This document shows, one piece after another, positions 28,015-37,427 of a stretch of DNA of 64,000 nucleotides (position 1 is the stretch's first letter; every line of letters begins with the position of its first letter). This DNA is from Sphingomonadaceae bacterium (GTDB taxonomy: Bacteria; Pseudomonadota; Alphaproteobacteria; Sphingomonadales; Sphingomonadaceae), in contig CANGJB010000001.1 of assembly GCA_947453945.1 (NCBI GenBank), positions 62,001 to 126,000 of the forward strand, given 5' to 3'. A model generated the notes under the pieces. The model was given only the letters and a program-made list of their open reading frames with translations, was not told where the DNA came from and did no database searches. The translations under genes and the position numbers were made by a program.

Positions 28015-30552
28015 TCAGAACTTGAAGCTGGCTTCCACAAAGACCTGGCGGCCGCGGTTGAGCAGCACGTTGCGGTCGTCGCCCTGCGGCACGAAAGTCG
28101 GCGTGCCCGGAGTGCCCAGCCCGCCGGGGCCGGCGAGGAACGGACGCGCACCGCTCGACTGGACGAAGCGCTTGTCGGTGATGTTGATGCCCACCAGCGC
28201 CAGCTTCCACTTGCCGGTCGGATCGCCGATCGAGAGGCTGCCGTCGATCGTTGCCCAGCCCTTCTGGATCGGATCGTTCACGCTTGTGGTGTCGGTGTAG
28301 TAGCTGCTGGAGAACGCGACGTTCGAGTGGGTGCCAACTTCGAGCGAGTCGGAGATCGGCACGCTGTAGTCGAACCCGACATTGCCCGCCCATTCCGGCG
28401 CACGCGAAGCCTTGCGGCCTTCGAGCGGGGAACCGTCGATCGCCGAAGCGAGCGGCTTGGTGAACGACGCCTTGGTGTAGGCCAGCGCGGCGTTGAGCCG
28501 CAGGCCTTCGACCGGGGTGCGCCAATTGAAGTCGATATCGACACCCTTGGTGGTCAGTTCGGACGCGTTGAACGTCTTGAACTGAACCTTGGTCGCATCG
28601 AACACCTGCAGCTGGATATCGCTGAACACGTAATAGAACAGCGAGCCGTTGAGGGTGATCGTGCGGCCCGCCATCTGCGACTTCACACCGAGTTCGCCGC
28701 CCTTGGCGCGCTCGGACTTGAAGATCAGGCCTTGGGCCACGGCATCACGCGTGGCCGGGTTGTTGAAGCCTAGCAGGCTGTTCGAAGGCAGCGCGCTGTT
28801 ATCGATACCGCCCGACTTGTAGCCGGTCTTGTACGCGGCGTAGATGTTGAGGTCGTCGTTGGCCTTGTAGCGCAGTGTGACTTCCGGCGAGACGTTGTGA
28901 TCCTTGAACGGGATCGGGCCCGAGAAGAAGCCGCTGCTGATGAAGGCCGGGGTCGCCGAAAGGAAGGCGTGGACATAGGGCACGGAGATCGTGTTGACCT
29001 TGTCTTCCTTGGTCCAGCGCACGCCGCCTGAAAGTTCAAGCTGTTCGGTCAACTTGTAGTTGCCGCTGGCGAAGAGCGAGTACGCCTTCGTCGTGGTGTG
29101 GTGCTTCTTGTACCAGTCGAACGCAGAGCCGGTGATCGGATCAGCTGCGATGATCGAGATGTTCACACCCTGCTGCGAGGTGTTGAAATCAATGACGCGG
29201 TGTTCATAGAAACCGCCGACCATGAAGTTGAACGGCCCGTCGAAGTTGCTGGTGAGGCGCAGTTCCTGGGTCCACTGCTTCGTGGCGTTGAGCGGATCGC
29301 TCGAGCCGAAGCCCTGTGCCGAACCGGGTGTGTTCACCGCAGCAAGGCGCGGCGCAATGAGGCCGACCGGAATGCCGTTGGGATTGAACGCCGCGCCGAC
29401 ACCGACCGAGCTGTAGGTGTCGGAATCGACCGAGTTGATGTCGAAGTAGCCGGTCACCGAGCTGAGCTTGATGGTATCGGTCAGGTCGAGGTCCATGCGC
29501 AGACGCGTGAGCCAGATATCGGTCTTGCCGAAGGGATGGCCTGGATAGCGGCCGTCACCGGCGGCGCTGCCGGTCGGGTAGTTGCTGTTCTGCGTGGCCG
29601 AAGGATCGCTGATGGCATAGTAGCGGTCACCGATGTTGCAGTTCGCGCCCGAGGGGATCGCGATGGCACCGCCGAGCAGCACAACTTCGTCCGCACGGCC
29701 GTTCTTGCCGCAATCGATGTCCTGGTGGCCGATCGCGCCGTCGTTGCGGTTGGTGATGTAGTTCACCTTGAGGTTCGCGGTGAACGCGCTCGAAGGATCC
29801 CACTGCAGCGTCAACCGGCTGTTGAAATCGCGCATGCCGCGATTGCGGATCAGAGCCGGGATGCCCGGCTGGATCTGGGTGTACTTCTTGATGTCGTTGT
29901 ATTGCGCCGCGACACGGATGCCGAGCGTCGGAGTCAGCGGGCCGGAAATGTAGCCGTTTACGACGTAGCCGTCCTCGACGAATTCATAGCTGGCCTTGCC
30001 GCCCACTTCCCACGACTTGGTGGGATCGTTGGAGCGCAGGCCAAGCACGCCTGCCGTGGCGCTCTTGCCGAAGTAGAGCGTCTGCGGGCCCTTCATCACG
30101 TCGACCTGCTTGATGTCGAAGAAGCCGGCCTGGAGAAGGCGCATCGAGGAAAGCTGAATGCCGTCCATATCGAGCGCGACGGCAGAGTCGAACGCGGCGG
30201 AAATCGCCGACGAGCCGACACCGCGCAGCGCGATGGAGCCGCCCGAGCCCGAGCCGCCCGAATAGATGTTGAGCGTGGGAACGTGGGTGCCAAGCGCTTC
30301 GGCCTTGGTCGCCTGATCGCGATTGATGGCATCTGCGGTGATCGCGGTAATCGTCACCGGCACGTTCTGCAGGGTTTCGGTCGATTTGCGCGCGATCACC
30401 GTGATCGCGTTGCCATCATCGACGGTGGCGGAACCCGTTTCAGCGGCTGCAGCATCGGCAGCATGCGCCAGACCCGGCAGTGTCAGCGACGTCGCTGCAA
30501 CGCCCGCAAACAGCGCAGCACGAAACGGCGACGCGATTGTCCTCAACCCCAT
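28015..30552 (-). CDS. TonB-dependent receptor (copy 1)
   Basis: Signal peptide, plug domain ITVIARKSTETLQNVPVTITAITAD...IALRGVGSSAISAAFDSAVALDMDG...VDVMKGPQTLYFGKSATAGVLGL, C-terminal beta-strand ending in KF. Confidence 0.95.
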   Translation of the reverse strand: MGLRTIASPFRAALFAGVAATSLTLPGLAHAADAAAAETGSATVDDGNAITVIARKSTETLQNVPVTITAITADAINRDQATKAEALGTHVPTLNIYSGGSGSGGSIALRGVGSSAISAAFDSAVALDMDGIQLSSMRLLQAGFFDIKQVDVMKGPQTLYFGKSATAGVLGLRSNDPTKSWEVGGKASYEFVEDGYVVNGYISGPLTPTLGIRVAAQYNDIKKYTQIQPGIPALIRNRGMRDFNSRLTLQWDPSSAFTANLKVNYITNRNDGAIGHQDIDCGKNGRADEVVLLGGAIAIPSGANCNIGDRYYAISDPSATQNSNYPTGSAAGDGRYPGHPFGKTDIWLTRLRMDLDLTDTIKLSSVTGYFDINSVDSDTYSSVGVGAAFNPNGIPVGLIAPRLAAVNTPGSAQGFGSSDPLNATKQWTQELRLTSNFDGPFNFMVGGFYEHRVIDFNTSQQGVNISIIAADPITGSAFDWYKKHHTTTKAYSLFASGNYKLTEQLELSGGVRWTKEDKVNTISVPYVHAFLSATPAFISSGFFSGPIPFKDHNVSPEVTLRYKANDDLNIYAAYKTGYKSGGIDNSALPSNSLLGFNNPATRDAVAQGLIFKSERAKGGELGVKSQMAGRTITLNGSLFYYVFSDIQLQVFDATKVQFKTFNASELTTKGVDIDFNWRTPVEGLRLNAALAYTKASFTKPLASAIDGSPLEGRKASRAPEWAGNVGFDYSVPISDSLEVGTHSNVAFSSSYYTDTTSVNDPIQKGWATIDGSLSIGDPTGKWKLALVGINITDKRFVQSSGARPFLAGPGGLGTPGTPTFVPQGDDRNVLLNRGRQVFVEASFKF

Positions 30553-30847
30553 AGCAATCCTCCCAACTATCGATGGGGACGTATCATGCTGTAACTGCGT
30601 GATTTTCCGCCCACAATCCCGATCACTAGGCTAGGGTGCGGGGGGCGAACAGCAACTATCAAAAAGGGTGACGAAACGGCGCTTTTTGTGCGCAGTGTTG
30701 CCGCAAAAACGCATGGATTCCGTAGGGGCAGGGGGTAAGTAAGAGGCGGGCAGGCGGCTCAGCGCAAAGCGTCTGTTCCGGACCGTGCCGGAGGGCACAA
30801 ACGGCTTCCCTCCCGGCATCAGCAGGGGGCACCGGGTGTTTGATCTA

Positions 30848-32419
30848 TCACCTTCTGGGCGGCGTTTCGCTGCTGAGCCACAGATCCAGCTTCGCGTGGA
30901 AATCGCGGATCTTGCTCTCCTGGTAGCTTGCGAAAATCACCTCTCCCTTAGGGTGATTGTGCAGGCCTTTTTGCACGGCAGCGTGATTGAGCCCGTCCTG
31001 GTTGAAGATCTTGTTCAGGTAGCTGCCGAACTCTGTCGCCTTGGTGTAATCGTCCTCAAGATCGAGAAAGGTGCATTTGGCGGGGGCCGGGCGCGCTTCG
31101 CCATCGGGCACAGGCAGCATGTACATAACCTCGTGCAGCGATTGCTCGGGATTGTTGCCGTCGGGCCGGAAGCGATAGAAGATCGGGTTGAAATCCGCCC
31201 AGGGATGCAGGTTGGGGAACACCGAATAGAAGATTGCGTCGATCATGTCGGCATCGCTGAACTGGTCGATCGCATCGCCCCACTGCGGGCGCATCAGGTT
31301 GCGCCTGTCGTTTGCGGCATCAGCACGGAAATCCTGCGCGGATGCACTGGCAAACCGGGTCGGCGTGTTTTCCTCACCCGGCGCGATCTTGCCGCCGATC
31401 CAGTTGCACATATGCGGATCTGCGTTGACGACTTCGCCTTCAAGGTGCGTGGCGGTCATGTCGAAAATGCCGGTCTTGCCATCCGGGCGCGTCATCTCGA
31501 CACGGTTCTCCTCCAGCCGGCGATAGACGTGGCCGGACAGGGGATGGCGGAAGCTGGTGAAGGCCTGGCCTTCCGGAAAGGCGGATGGATCGGGCGCATC
31601 GAGATCGGTGTGCGCGCTCGGCGGGCCGGAAGCAGACATGGCGCGCGAGATGTTGGGCCACACATCGTACTTGGAGCCGGTATCGAGGAACATTGGCAGC
31701 AGTTCTGGGTGCGTGCCGACGACGTGATAGGATTCCATGAAGGCTTCCTGCGCCACTTTCCAGTTGCACGGCAGCCGCTTCACCATGTGCGCCGCCTTGT
31801 AGCGCTTGGCGAAAGGGCGCGAAAAGTGGCGGTCGATATCGCCGAGGAACGCTGCCAGCGGCTCGGCGTTCGGGTCCGGATTGATGAAAATGAAGCCGCC
31901 CCAGTGGCCGACCGAGACAGCGGGAAGCGCATACTCCTCTTCGGTCACGCTCGGGAAATCCCAGTGGCTGGGCACTTCCTTGAGGCTGCCATCGAGATGC
32001 CAGGACCAGCCGTGGAACGGGCAGCGCAGCACTTTGAGGCCCTGGCGGTGCGCATCGCACAGCTGGCGGCCGCGGTGGAGGCAGGCATTGGGGAAAGCCT
32101 TGACCGCGCCGGGGCCATCACCGGGAGCATTGCGCACGATCACGAACGACAGGCCAGCGATCTCATAGACGTATGTGTCACCCACATTGGGAATATCGTC
32201 TTCATGGCACGCCATCTGCCACACGCGCTTCCACAGCCGCTCGACCTCGCGCTCGTGCTCTTCCTTGCTCCAGTAGCGATGGGTGGCGACTTTGGTGACG
32301 CCGCCGGGATAGGGCGAGTCCTCAAGATAGACGGCCGGCGGCGCAACCACATCCGCCTTGATCACCTCGTTGTAAGTCACGCCGGCTGTCCGGTCGTGCC
32401 CGGTCTTGGTTTCCACCAT
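30848..32419 (-). CDS. Rieske ring-hydroxylating oxygenase, alpha subunit (copy 2)
   Basis: NACLHRGRQLCDAHRQGLKVLRCPFHGWSW and NWKVAQEAFMESYHVVGTHPELLPM. Confidence 0.93.
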   Translation of the reverse strand: MVETKTGHDRTAGVTYNEVIKADVVAPPAVYLEDSPYPGGVTKVATHRYWSKEEHEREVERLWKRVWQMACHEDDIPNVGDTYVYEIAGLSFVIVRNAPGDGPGAVKAFPNACLHRGRQLCDAHRQGLKVLRCPFHGWSWHLDGSLKEVPSHWDFPSVTEEEYALPAVSVGHWGGFIFINPDPNAEPLAAFLGDIDRHFSRPFAKRYKAAHMVKRLPCNWKVAQEAFMESYHVVGTHPELLPMFLDTGSKYDVWPNISRAMSASGPPSAHTDLDAPDPSAFPEGQAFTSFRHPLSGHVYRRLEENRVEMTRPDGKTGIFDMTATHLEGEVVNADPHMCNWIGGKIAPGEENTPTRFASASAQDFRADAANDRRNLMRPQWGDAIDQFSDADMIDAIFYSVFPNLHPWADFNPIFYRFRPDGNNPEQSLHEVMYMLPVPDGEARPAPAKCTFLDLEDDYTKATEFGSYLNKIFNQDGLNHAAVQKGLHNHPKGEVIFASYQESKIRDFHAKLDLWLSSETPPRR

Positions 32420-32451
32420 TTGTCCGCTCTCCCTAGGACCTAGTGGCCAGT

Positions 32452-33741
32452 CTACGCCTGCGAGGGGGCTGAGCCATTGATCATTTTGAGGGGACCCTTA
32501 TCCATTGCGCGCGCCGCACTGAGGTAGAAGAGGGCTGCCGGAACCGCGAAAGCGGTGCTTACGCCGATCACTGCCCAGCTGAGCGAGTGGGTGCCCAGCG
32601 CGGGAGCAAGCCGCGTGCTGGCAAAGCCGATCAGGAACAGGCCGAGCGCCTGCCCGATAAGGTTGTTGAAGATCATCGCGACCGCCATGGCCATTGCGCG
32701 CTCGTCGGGCCGCACGGCGAGCTGGATGAGCGAAACAGTGGGTGCCTGCGCGATGAGGAACACGAGGTAGCCGCAGGAAAACAGGCCAAGGAAGGTCCAG
32801 AAGTTCGTGCTTTGCAGCGCGGCGAGGTAGATCGGCAGGCACGCGAGGGTGGCGATGGCAGGGAGCCAGGCGCGCCAGCGCGCATCGCGGCGGACTAGCC
32901 AATCGGTGAGGTAGCCGCCTAGCAGCGGCCCTGGAATGCCTCCGAGGACGAAGGCCAGGCCGAGGTAAAAGCCGACATTGGCGGTGGAGACCGGGAAATT
33001 CCGCAGCATGATCGCTGCGAGCCAGGTGGCAAAGCCATAGCCGGTGACGATCATGCATCCGAAGGCGGCCGAGGCGGCGAGGAACACGCGGTTGGCGAAG
33101 AGCTCGCGCACCCCGGTGAGCCAAGCGGCAAGGCCTTCGGTGAGGCCAACCTTGGGCGGGATAGGCCGGCCGCCGGGCTCCTTCACGGTGGCAAAGACGA
33201 ACAGCGCGAACAGGATGCCCGGTATGCCGAGCAGCAGGAAGGTCATCCGCCAGCCGACCGCATGGGCCAGCACGCCGCCGAGGATCAGCCCCGCCGCGGT
33301 GCCGAGCGTGGGGCCGAGGAAATAGATGCCCATCGCGCGGCCCAGCTCGTGGCCCTTGAAGGTCTGCGTCAGGAGCGAGGTGCCGGCTGGGCCGCTACCC
33401 GATTCGCCGATGCCCACGCCCATGCGCGCGAGAAAGAAGGTCCAGAAGCCTGTCGCCGTGCCGCAGAGCGCGGTCATGAGGCTCCATGTCGCGATGGAGA
33501 GAGAAATGATCAGCGGGCGGCTCATCCGGTCGGCCAGCCAGGCGATGGGGAGGCCGCAGACGACGTAGAGCACGGTGAAGGCAAAACCGGTGATGAGGCC
33601 GATCTCGGTGTCGCTCAGGGTGAAGGCGTGCTTGATATCCTCGATCATGATCGAGAGGATCAGCCGGTCGGCAATATTCAGCATGCCGCCAAATGTGATC
33701 ACGGCGAGCACGAAATGGCGGTAGTGGCGATGCTCTCCCAA
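32452..33741 (-). CDS. MFS transporter
   Basis: About 12 TM segments; GLITGFAFTVLYVVCGLPIAWLADRMSRP, ARMGVGIGESGSGPAGTSLL. Confidence 0.92.
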   Translation of the reverse strand: MGEHRHYRHFVLAVITFGGMLNIADRLILSIMIEDIKHAFTLSDTEIGLITGFAFTVLYVVCGLPIAWLADRMSRPLIISLSIATWSLMTALCGTATGFWTFFLARMGVGIGESGSGPAGTSLLTQTFKGHELGRAMGIYFLGPTLGTAAGLILGGVLAHAVGWRMTFLLLGIPGILFALFVFATVKEPGGRPIPPKVGLTEGLAAWLTGVRELFANRVFLAASAAFGCMIVTGYGFATWLAAIMLRNFPVSTANVGFYLGLAFVLGGIPGPLLGGYLTDWLVRRDARWRAWLPAIATLACLPIYLAALQSTNFWTFLGLFSCGYLVFLIAQAPTVSLIQLAVRPDERAMAMAVAMIFNNLIGQALGLFLIGFASTRLAPALGTHSLSWAVIGVSTAFAVPAALFYLSAARAMDKGPLKMINGSAPSQA

Positions 33742-33944
33742 GACGCCCGCTCCTTCTTTGCAACAGGGCTAAGCCTTCGCCGCGCAGCGGGCGACTAACA
33801 CAAAGGGGGAGGGCGCTTGGTGCGCGGCCTACCACTTTCGATGCCTACCATTTTCAATGATCGTCGGTCCCGGGATTTGCTGTCACGATGCTCGCAACAA
33901 ACGGGACCTTACGACAACCGGTCCGACCCTTTGGGAAAGGTTTT

Positions 33945-34334
33945 ATGGCGCAGCTTGAGCCCATTGCGGCAAACTTGTGGACCGATGAGGCGGAGCCGGC
34001 GCTGCTTGGCGGGCGGCTGCCTTCGGGCAAGATCGTTTTTCCCTTTCCCAGCGGCGATGCGGCAGAAGGGGTCGAGCCTTGGCGCCTCTCGCGCACCGGC
34101 ACGCTGTGGTCGTGGACCCGGCAAGATTTCCAGCCGAAGGAACCCTTCGAGGGACCGGAGCCGTTCCAGCCCTACCTTATCGGTTATGTCGAATTGCCCG
34201 GCGAGGTCATCGTCGAGACGCGCATCGTGGACGCGAAGCTCGAGGATCTGAAGCTCGGCATGCCGATGGAATTCGTGGTCGCGCCGTTTGACGCGACCCG
34301 TGCGACTTATGCGTTTCGTCCGGAGAAAGCGTGA
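33945..34334 (+). CDS. OB-fold (DUF35-like) protein lacking the usual zinc-ribbon cysteines
   Basis: MAQLEPIAANLWTDEAEPALLGGRLPSGKIVFPFPSG...IGYVELPGEVIVETRIVDAKLEDLKLGMPMEFVVAPF; overlaps the downstream thiolase start. Confidence 0.78.
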   Translation: MAQLEPIAANLWTDEAEPALLGGRLPSGKIVFPFPSGDAAEGVEPWRLSRTGTLWSWTRQDFQPKEPFEGPEPFQPYLIGYVELPGEVIVETRIVDAKLEDLKLGMPMEFVVAPFDATRATYAFRPEKA

Positions 34335-35479
34335 TGGAAGACGTCTATATCATCGGGGCGGGCATCCACCCCTTCGGCCGCACCGATGGCCGCTCGGGGC
34401 GCGATCAGGGTGTATTCGCGGTGCGGCAGGCGATGGCCGATGCCGCGATCGAATGGACCGATGTGGGCTGCGCCTATGGCGGCTCTGCCGCGGCGGGCAG
34501 CGCGGACATCATGGTCAATGAACTGGGCCTCACCGGCCTGCCGTTCATCAACGTGAGCAATGGCTGCGCCACGGGCGGCAGCGCGCTCGCTTCGGCACGC
34601 AATGCGGTGGCTGCGGGTGAGTGCGACATCGCGATGGCCGTGGGCTTCGACAAGCACCCGCGCGGCGCATTCAATGCCAAGCCGCGCGATTATGGTCTGC
34701 CCGAGTGGTACGGCCAGACCGGCATGATGCTGACCACGCAGTTCTTCGCCTTGAAGATCCAGCGCTACATGCAGCTATACGGGATCACGCGCGAAACGCT
34801 GGGCCGCGTCGCCGAAAAGGCGTTCCGCAATGGCGTCCACGCCGATCACGCCTGGCGGCGCTCGCCGGTCGATCTGGAAACGATCCTGAACTCGCCGATG
34901 GTCAATGATCCTCTGACCAAATACATGTTCTGTGCGCCCGCTGAAGGCGCGGTGGCGCTGATCCTGGCAAGTGGCAAGAAAGTGCGCGAACTGGGCGCAG
35001 ATGCAGTCAAGATCGCCAGCGTCGCGGTCCGCACGCGCCCGCCGGGCTCGTTCGAAGTCTTCGCGCCTTCGGTCGATATCGACAACGGCGGCAAGCCGAC
35101 GATCCTCGCCTCCAAGGCCGCGTTCGAACTCGCGGGCATCGGGCCGGAAGACATTTCCGTCGCGCAGCTGCAGGATACCGAATCCGGCGCCGAGATCATG
35201 CACATGGCCGAAAACGGCTTCTGCAAGGATGGCGATCAGGAGCAGTGGCTGCGTGAGGGCCGCACCGAGGTCACCGGCAAGCTGCCCGTAAACACCGACG
35301 GTGGCTGCCTGGCGTGCGGTGAACCCATCGGCGCTTCGGGTCTGCGTCAGGTCTATGAAAACACTGTGCAGCTGCGCGGCCGGGGCGGCGGGCGCCAGGT
35401 GCCGGGCGGGCCGAAGGCGGCCTATAGCCACGTGTACGGCGCACCGGGCCTGTCCGGCGTGTGCATTCTGGAGCGCTAG
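34331..35479 (+). CDS. Thiolase-like protein (SCP-x/lipid-transfer, Ltp2-like)
   Basis: VSNGCATGGSALASARNAVAAGECDIAMAVGFDK, NTDGGCLACGEPIGASGLRQVYE, HVYGAPGLSGVCILER. Confidence 0.88.
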   Translation: MMEDVYIIGAGIHPFGRTDGRSGRDQGVFAVRQAMADAAIEWTDVGCAYGGSAAAGSADIMVNELGLTGLPFINVSNGCATGGSALASARNAVAAGECDIAMAVGFDKHPRGAFNAKPRDYGLPEWYGQTGMMLTTQFFALKIQRYMQLYGITRETLGRVAEKAFRNGVHADHAWRRSPVDLETILNSPMVNDPLTKYMFCAPAEGAVALILASGKKVRELGADAVKIASVAVRTRPPGSFEVFAPSVDIDNGGKPTILASKAAFELAGIGPEDISVAQLQDTESGAEIMHMAENGFCKDGDQEQWLREGRTEVTGKLPVNTDGGCLACGEPIGASGLRQVYENTVQLRGRGGGRQVPGGPKAAYSHVYGAPGLSGVCILER

Positions 35480-35482
35480 TTC

Positions 35483-36253
35483 ATGGGTAAGATGACCGGC
35501 AAGGTCGCCCTGATCTCGGGCGGCGCGGAAGGGATTGGCGGCACTTTGGCAGCGCTGTTCGTGGCCGAAGGCGGCAGCGTGATGCTGGGCGATCTGCAGC
35601 TGGGCAAAGCGAAAGCCCACGCCGCAGCGCTTGGGCCCAATGCCGATGCGGTGCAGCTCGATGTGCGCGATCTGGCGCAATGGGAAGCGGCCGTGGCGGC
35701 AACGCTCGCGCGCTTCGGCAAGCTGACGACGCTGTGCAATATCGCGGGTATTTCCGAACCCGGGAACACGGTCGATGTCGATCTCGATAGCTGGCACCGC
35801 CATATCGATATCAACCTGACCGGCAGCTTTTATGGCTGCCGCGCCGCGCTTCCCGCGCTCGCCGCAGCGGATGAGCCGGCAACCATCGTCAATGTCGGTT
35901 CGATGCTGGCGCACCGTGCGGCAGGCGGCATGGCGGCTTATTGCGCGTCCAAGGCGGGCGTTACGCACCTCACCAAGTCGGTCGCGCTCGATTGCGCTGA
36001 GCGGGGCCTCAAGATCCGGGCAAACACCGTGCATCCCGGAGCGATCCGCACGCCGATGTACAACCGCTACCTTAATGCCGGCGGCGCAACGCCCGAAGAG
36101 ATCGAGGCGGTGATGGCCAGCGCGCACCCGATGGGCCGCGTGGGCGAGCCAGACGAAGTCGCGCGCGCGATCCTGTTTCTGAGCTGCGCGGATTCCAGCT
36201 TCACCAGCGGCACGGACCTTAATGTCGACGGGGCCAGCGCGATCCGCAGCTAG
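35483..36253 (+). CDS. SDR family oxidoreductase
   Basis: VALISGGAEGIGGTLAALF, CNIAGISE, AAYCASKAGVTHLTKSVAL. Confidence 0.92.
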   Translation: MGKMTGKVALISGGAEGIGGTLAALFVAEGGSVMLGDLQLGKAKAHAAALGPNADAVQLDVRDLAQWEAAVAATLARFGKLTTLCNIAGISEPGNTVDVDLDSWHRHIDINLTGSFYGCRAALPALAAADEPATIVNVGSMLAHRAAGGMAAYCASKAGVTHLTKSVALDCAERGLKIRANTVHPGAIRTPMYNRYLNAGGATPEEIEAVMASAHPMGRVGEPDEVARAILFLSCADSSFTSGTDLNVDGASAIRS

Positions 36254-36317
36254 CCCGATCCTACCTGCTGCACCGGCCGCAGATCCGGGCAGCATCCACC
36301 CAAAGGAGAGATGCGAA

Positions 36318-37250
36318 ATGGCACTGGTATCCGTCGTGGGCGCAACCGGCCGGCAGGGGCTGGCACAAGTGCGCCAGCTTGTCGCCGCAGGGCATCAGGT
36401 CCGCGCACTTTCGCGCAACGAGAAGCCCGATCTCGGGCCGACCAACGCCGATATCGAAACCCGCGTGATCGACCTCTACGACCGATCGACCTATGTGAAG
36501 GCGCTCGAAGGCTCTGACGCCGTCTTCTATAACCACCCGCTGCAACTGCGCGATTCCCGCGCTGAGCTTGCCGGCTGGATTGGCGAGGCGGCCAAGGAAG
36601 TGGATGCCAAGCGCTTCGTCTGGAACACCTCGAGCTGGATTCCGGACAAGCCGGGCGATGCGCACACTTATGCCGGCAACACCGCAGGCATCAATGCGCT
36701 GTTCCGCTCGGGCGTTCCGGCCACGGTGTTTGGCTCGGTGCTGTTCATGGACAACCTGCTGACCAACTGGGCACGGCCGTTCATCATGCACGAGCGCCGC
36801 TACGTCTATCCGCACAAGCCAACGCTGGGCGCGAACTGGATCAGCCTCGACGATGTCGCCAAGATCATGGTTCACGCGATGGACCGGCCGGACATGGAAG
36901 GCACCTGGATGAATATCGGCGGGCCCGAGCGGCTGCTTCCGCCCCAAGTCGCGCAGATCCTTTCGGACCACTTCGGCCACACGATCAAGTATGATCCGTG
37001 CACGCCCGAAGAGTTCGGCGACCTGCTCGTGGCCGCACTCGGCGATTCGATGGCAGAGGAGATGCGCAAGCCCTATTCGGCGGGCATCGCGGCGTTCTAC
37101 AACTACAACAACAGCGCGCCGACCAAGCCATTCGAAGTGAACACCGAGGCGATGATGGAGCGCCTGCCGGGCATCGAACTGGAAACCCTCGCCCAGTGGG
37201 TGGCGCGGCAGGACTGGTCCGACACCGCGCACCGACCTTCGGCGGGGTAG
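36318..37250 (+). CDS. NmrA family NAD(P)-binding protein (copy 1)
   Basis: MALVSVVGATGRQGLAQVRQLVAAGHQVRALSRNE; RFVWNTSSWIPDK; start ATG 36318 after GGAGAG. Confidence 0.88.
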   Translation: MALVSVVGATGRQGLAQVRQLVAAGHQVRALSRNEKPDLGPTNADIETRVIDLYDRSTYVKALEGSDAVFYNHPLQLRDSRAELAGWIGEAAKEVDAKRFVWNTSSWIPDKPGDAHTYAGNTAGINALFRSGVPATVFGSVLFMDNLLTNWARPFIMHERRYVYPHKPTLGANWISLDDVAKIMVHAMDRPDMEGTWMNIGGPERLLPPQVAQILSDHFGHTIKYDPCTPEEFGDLLVAALGDSMAEEMRKPYSAGIAAFYNYNNSAPTKPFEVNTEAMMERLPGIELETLAQWVARQDWSDTAHRPSAG

Positions 37251-37266
37251 GCCTACACCCAGCCCC

Positions 37267-37345
37267 GCTCACCCTGAGCTTGTCGAAGGGTGCTGACGCG
37301 AGCGCCGCGTGAGATGATTGGTCTTTCGACAGGCTCAGCATGAGC
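37267..37345. repeat. REP-like palindromic element
   Basis: gctcaccctgagcttgtcgaagggtgctg (37267-37295) followed by inverted ctttcgacaggctcagcatgagc; the first arm recurs inverted at 40659-40687. Confidence 0.75.
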
Positions 37346-37380
37346 AGTTTGCGGTCGGTGATCACAGACTGGGGATGGAC

Positions 37381-37419
37381 AAAAAACCGGCGCGGTGCGA
37401 CCACCCGCGCCGGTTTTTT
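37381..37419. terminator. Perfect palindromic intrinsic (bidirectional) terminator
   Basis: aaaaaaccggcgcgg TGCGACCAC ccgcgccggtttttt: perfect 15-bp arms, A-tract before and T-tract after. Confidence 0.85.
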
Positions 37420-37427
37420 GTTCGCGA

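Noticed and set aside
29098-30594. 498-aa plus-strand ORF opposite TonB receptor 1
   Set aside because: Antisense shadow; receptor signatures on the minus strand are clear.
30785-32443. 552-aa plus-strand ORF opposite Rieske copy 2
   Set aside because: Antisense shadow.
34775-36295. 506-aa minus-strand ORF opposite thiolase/SDR
   Set aside because: Antisense shadow spanning two genes with good plus-strand motifs.
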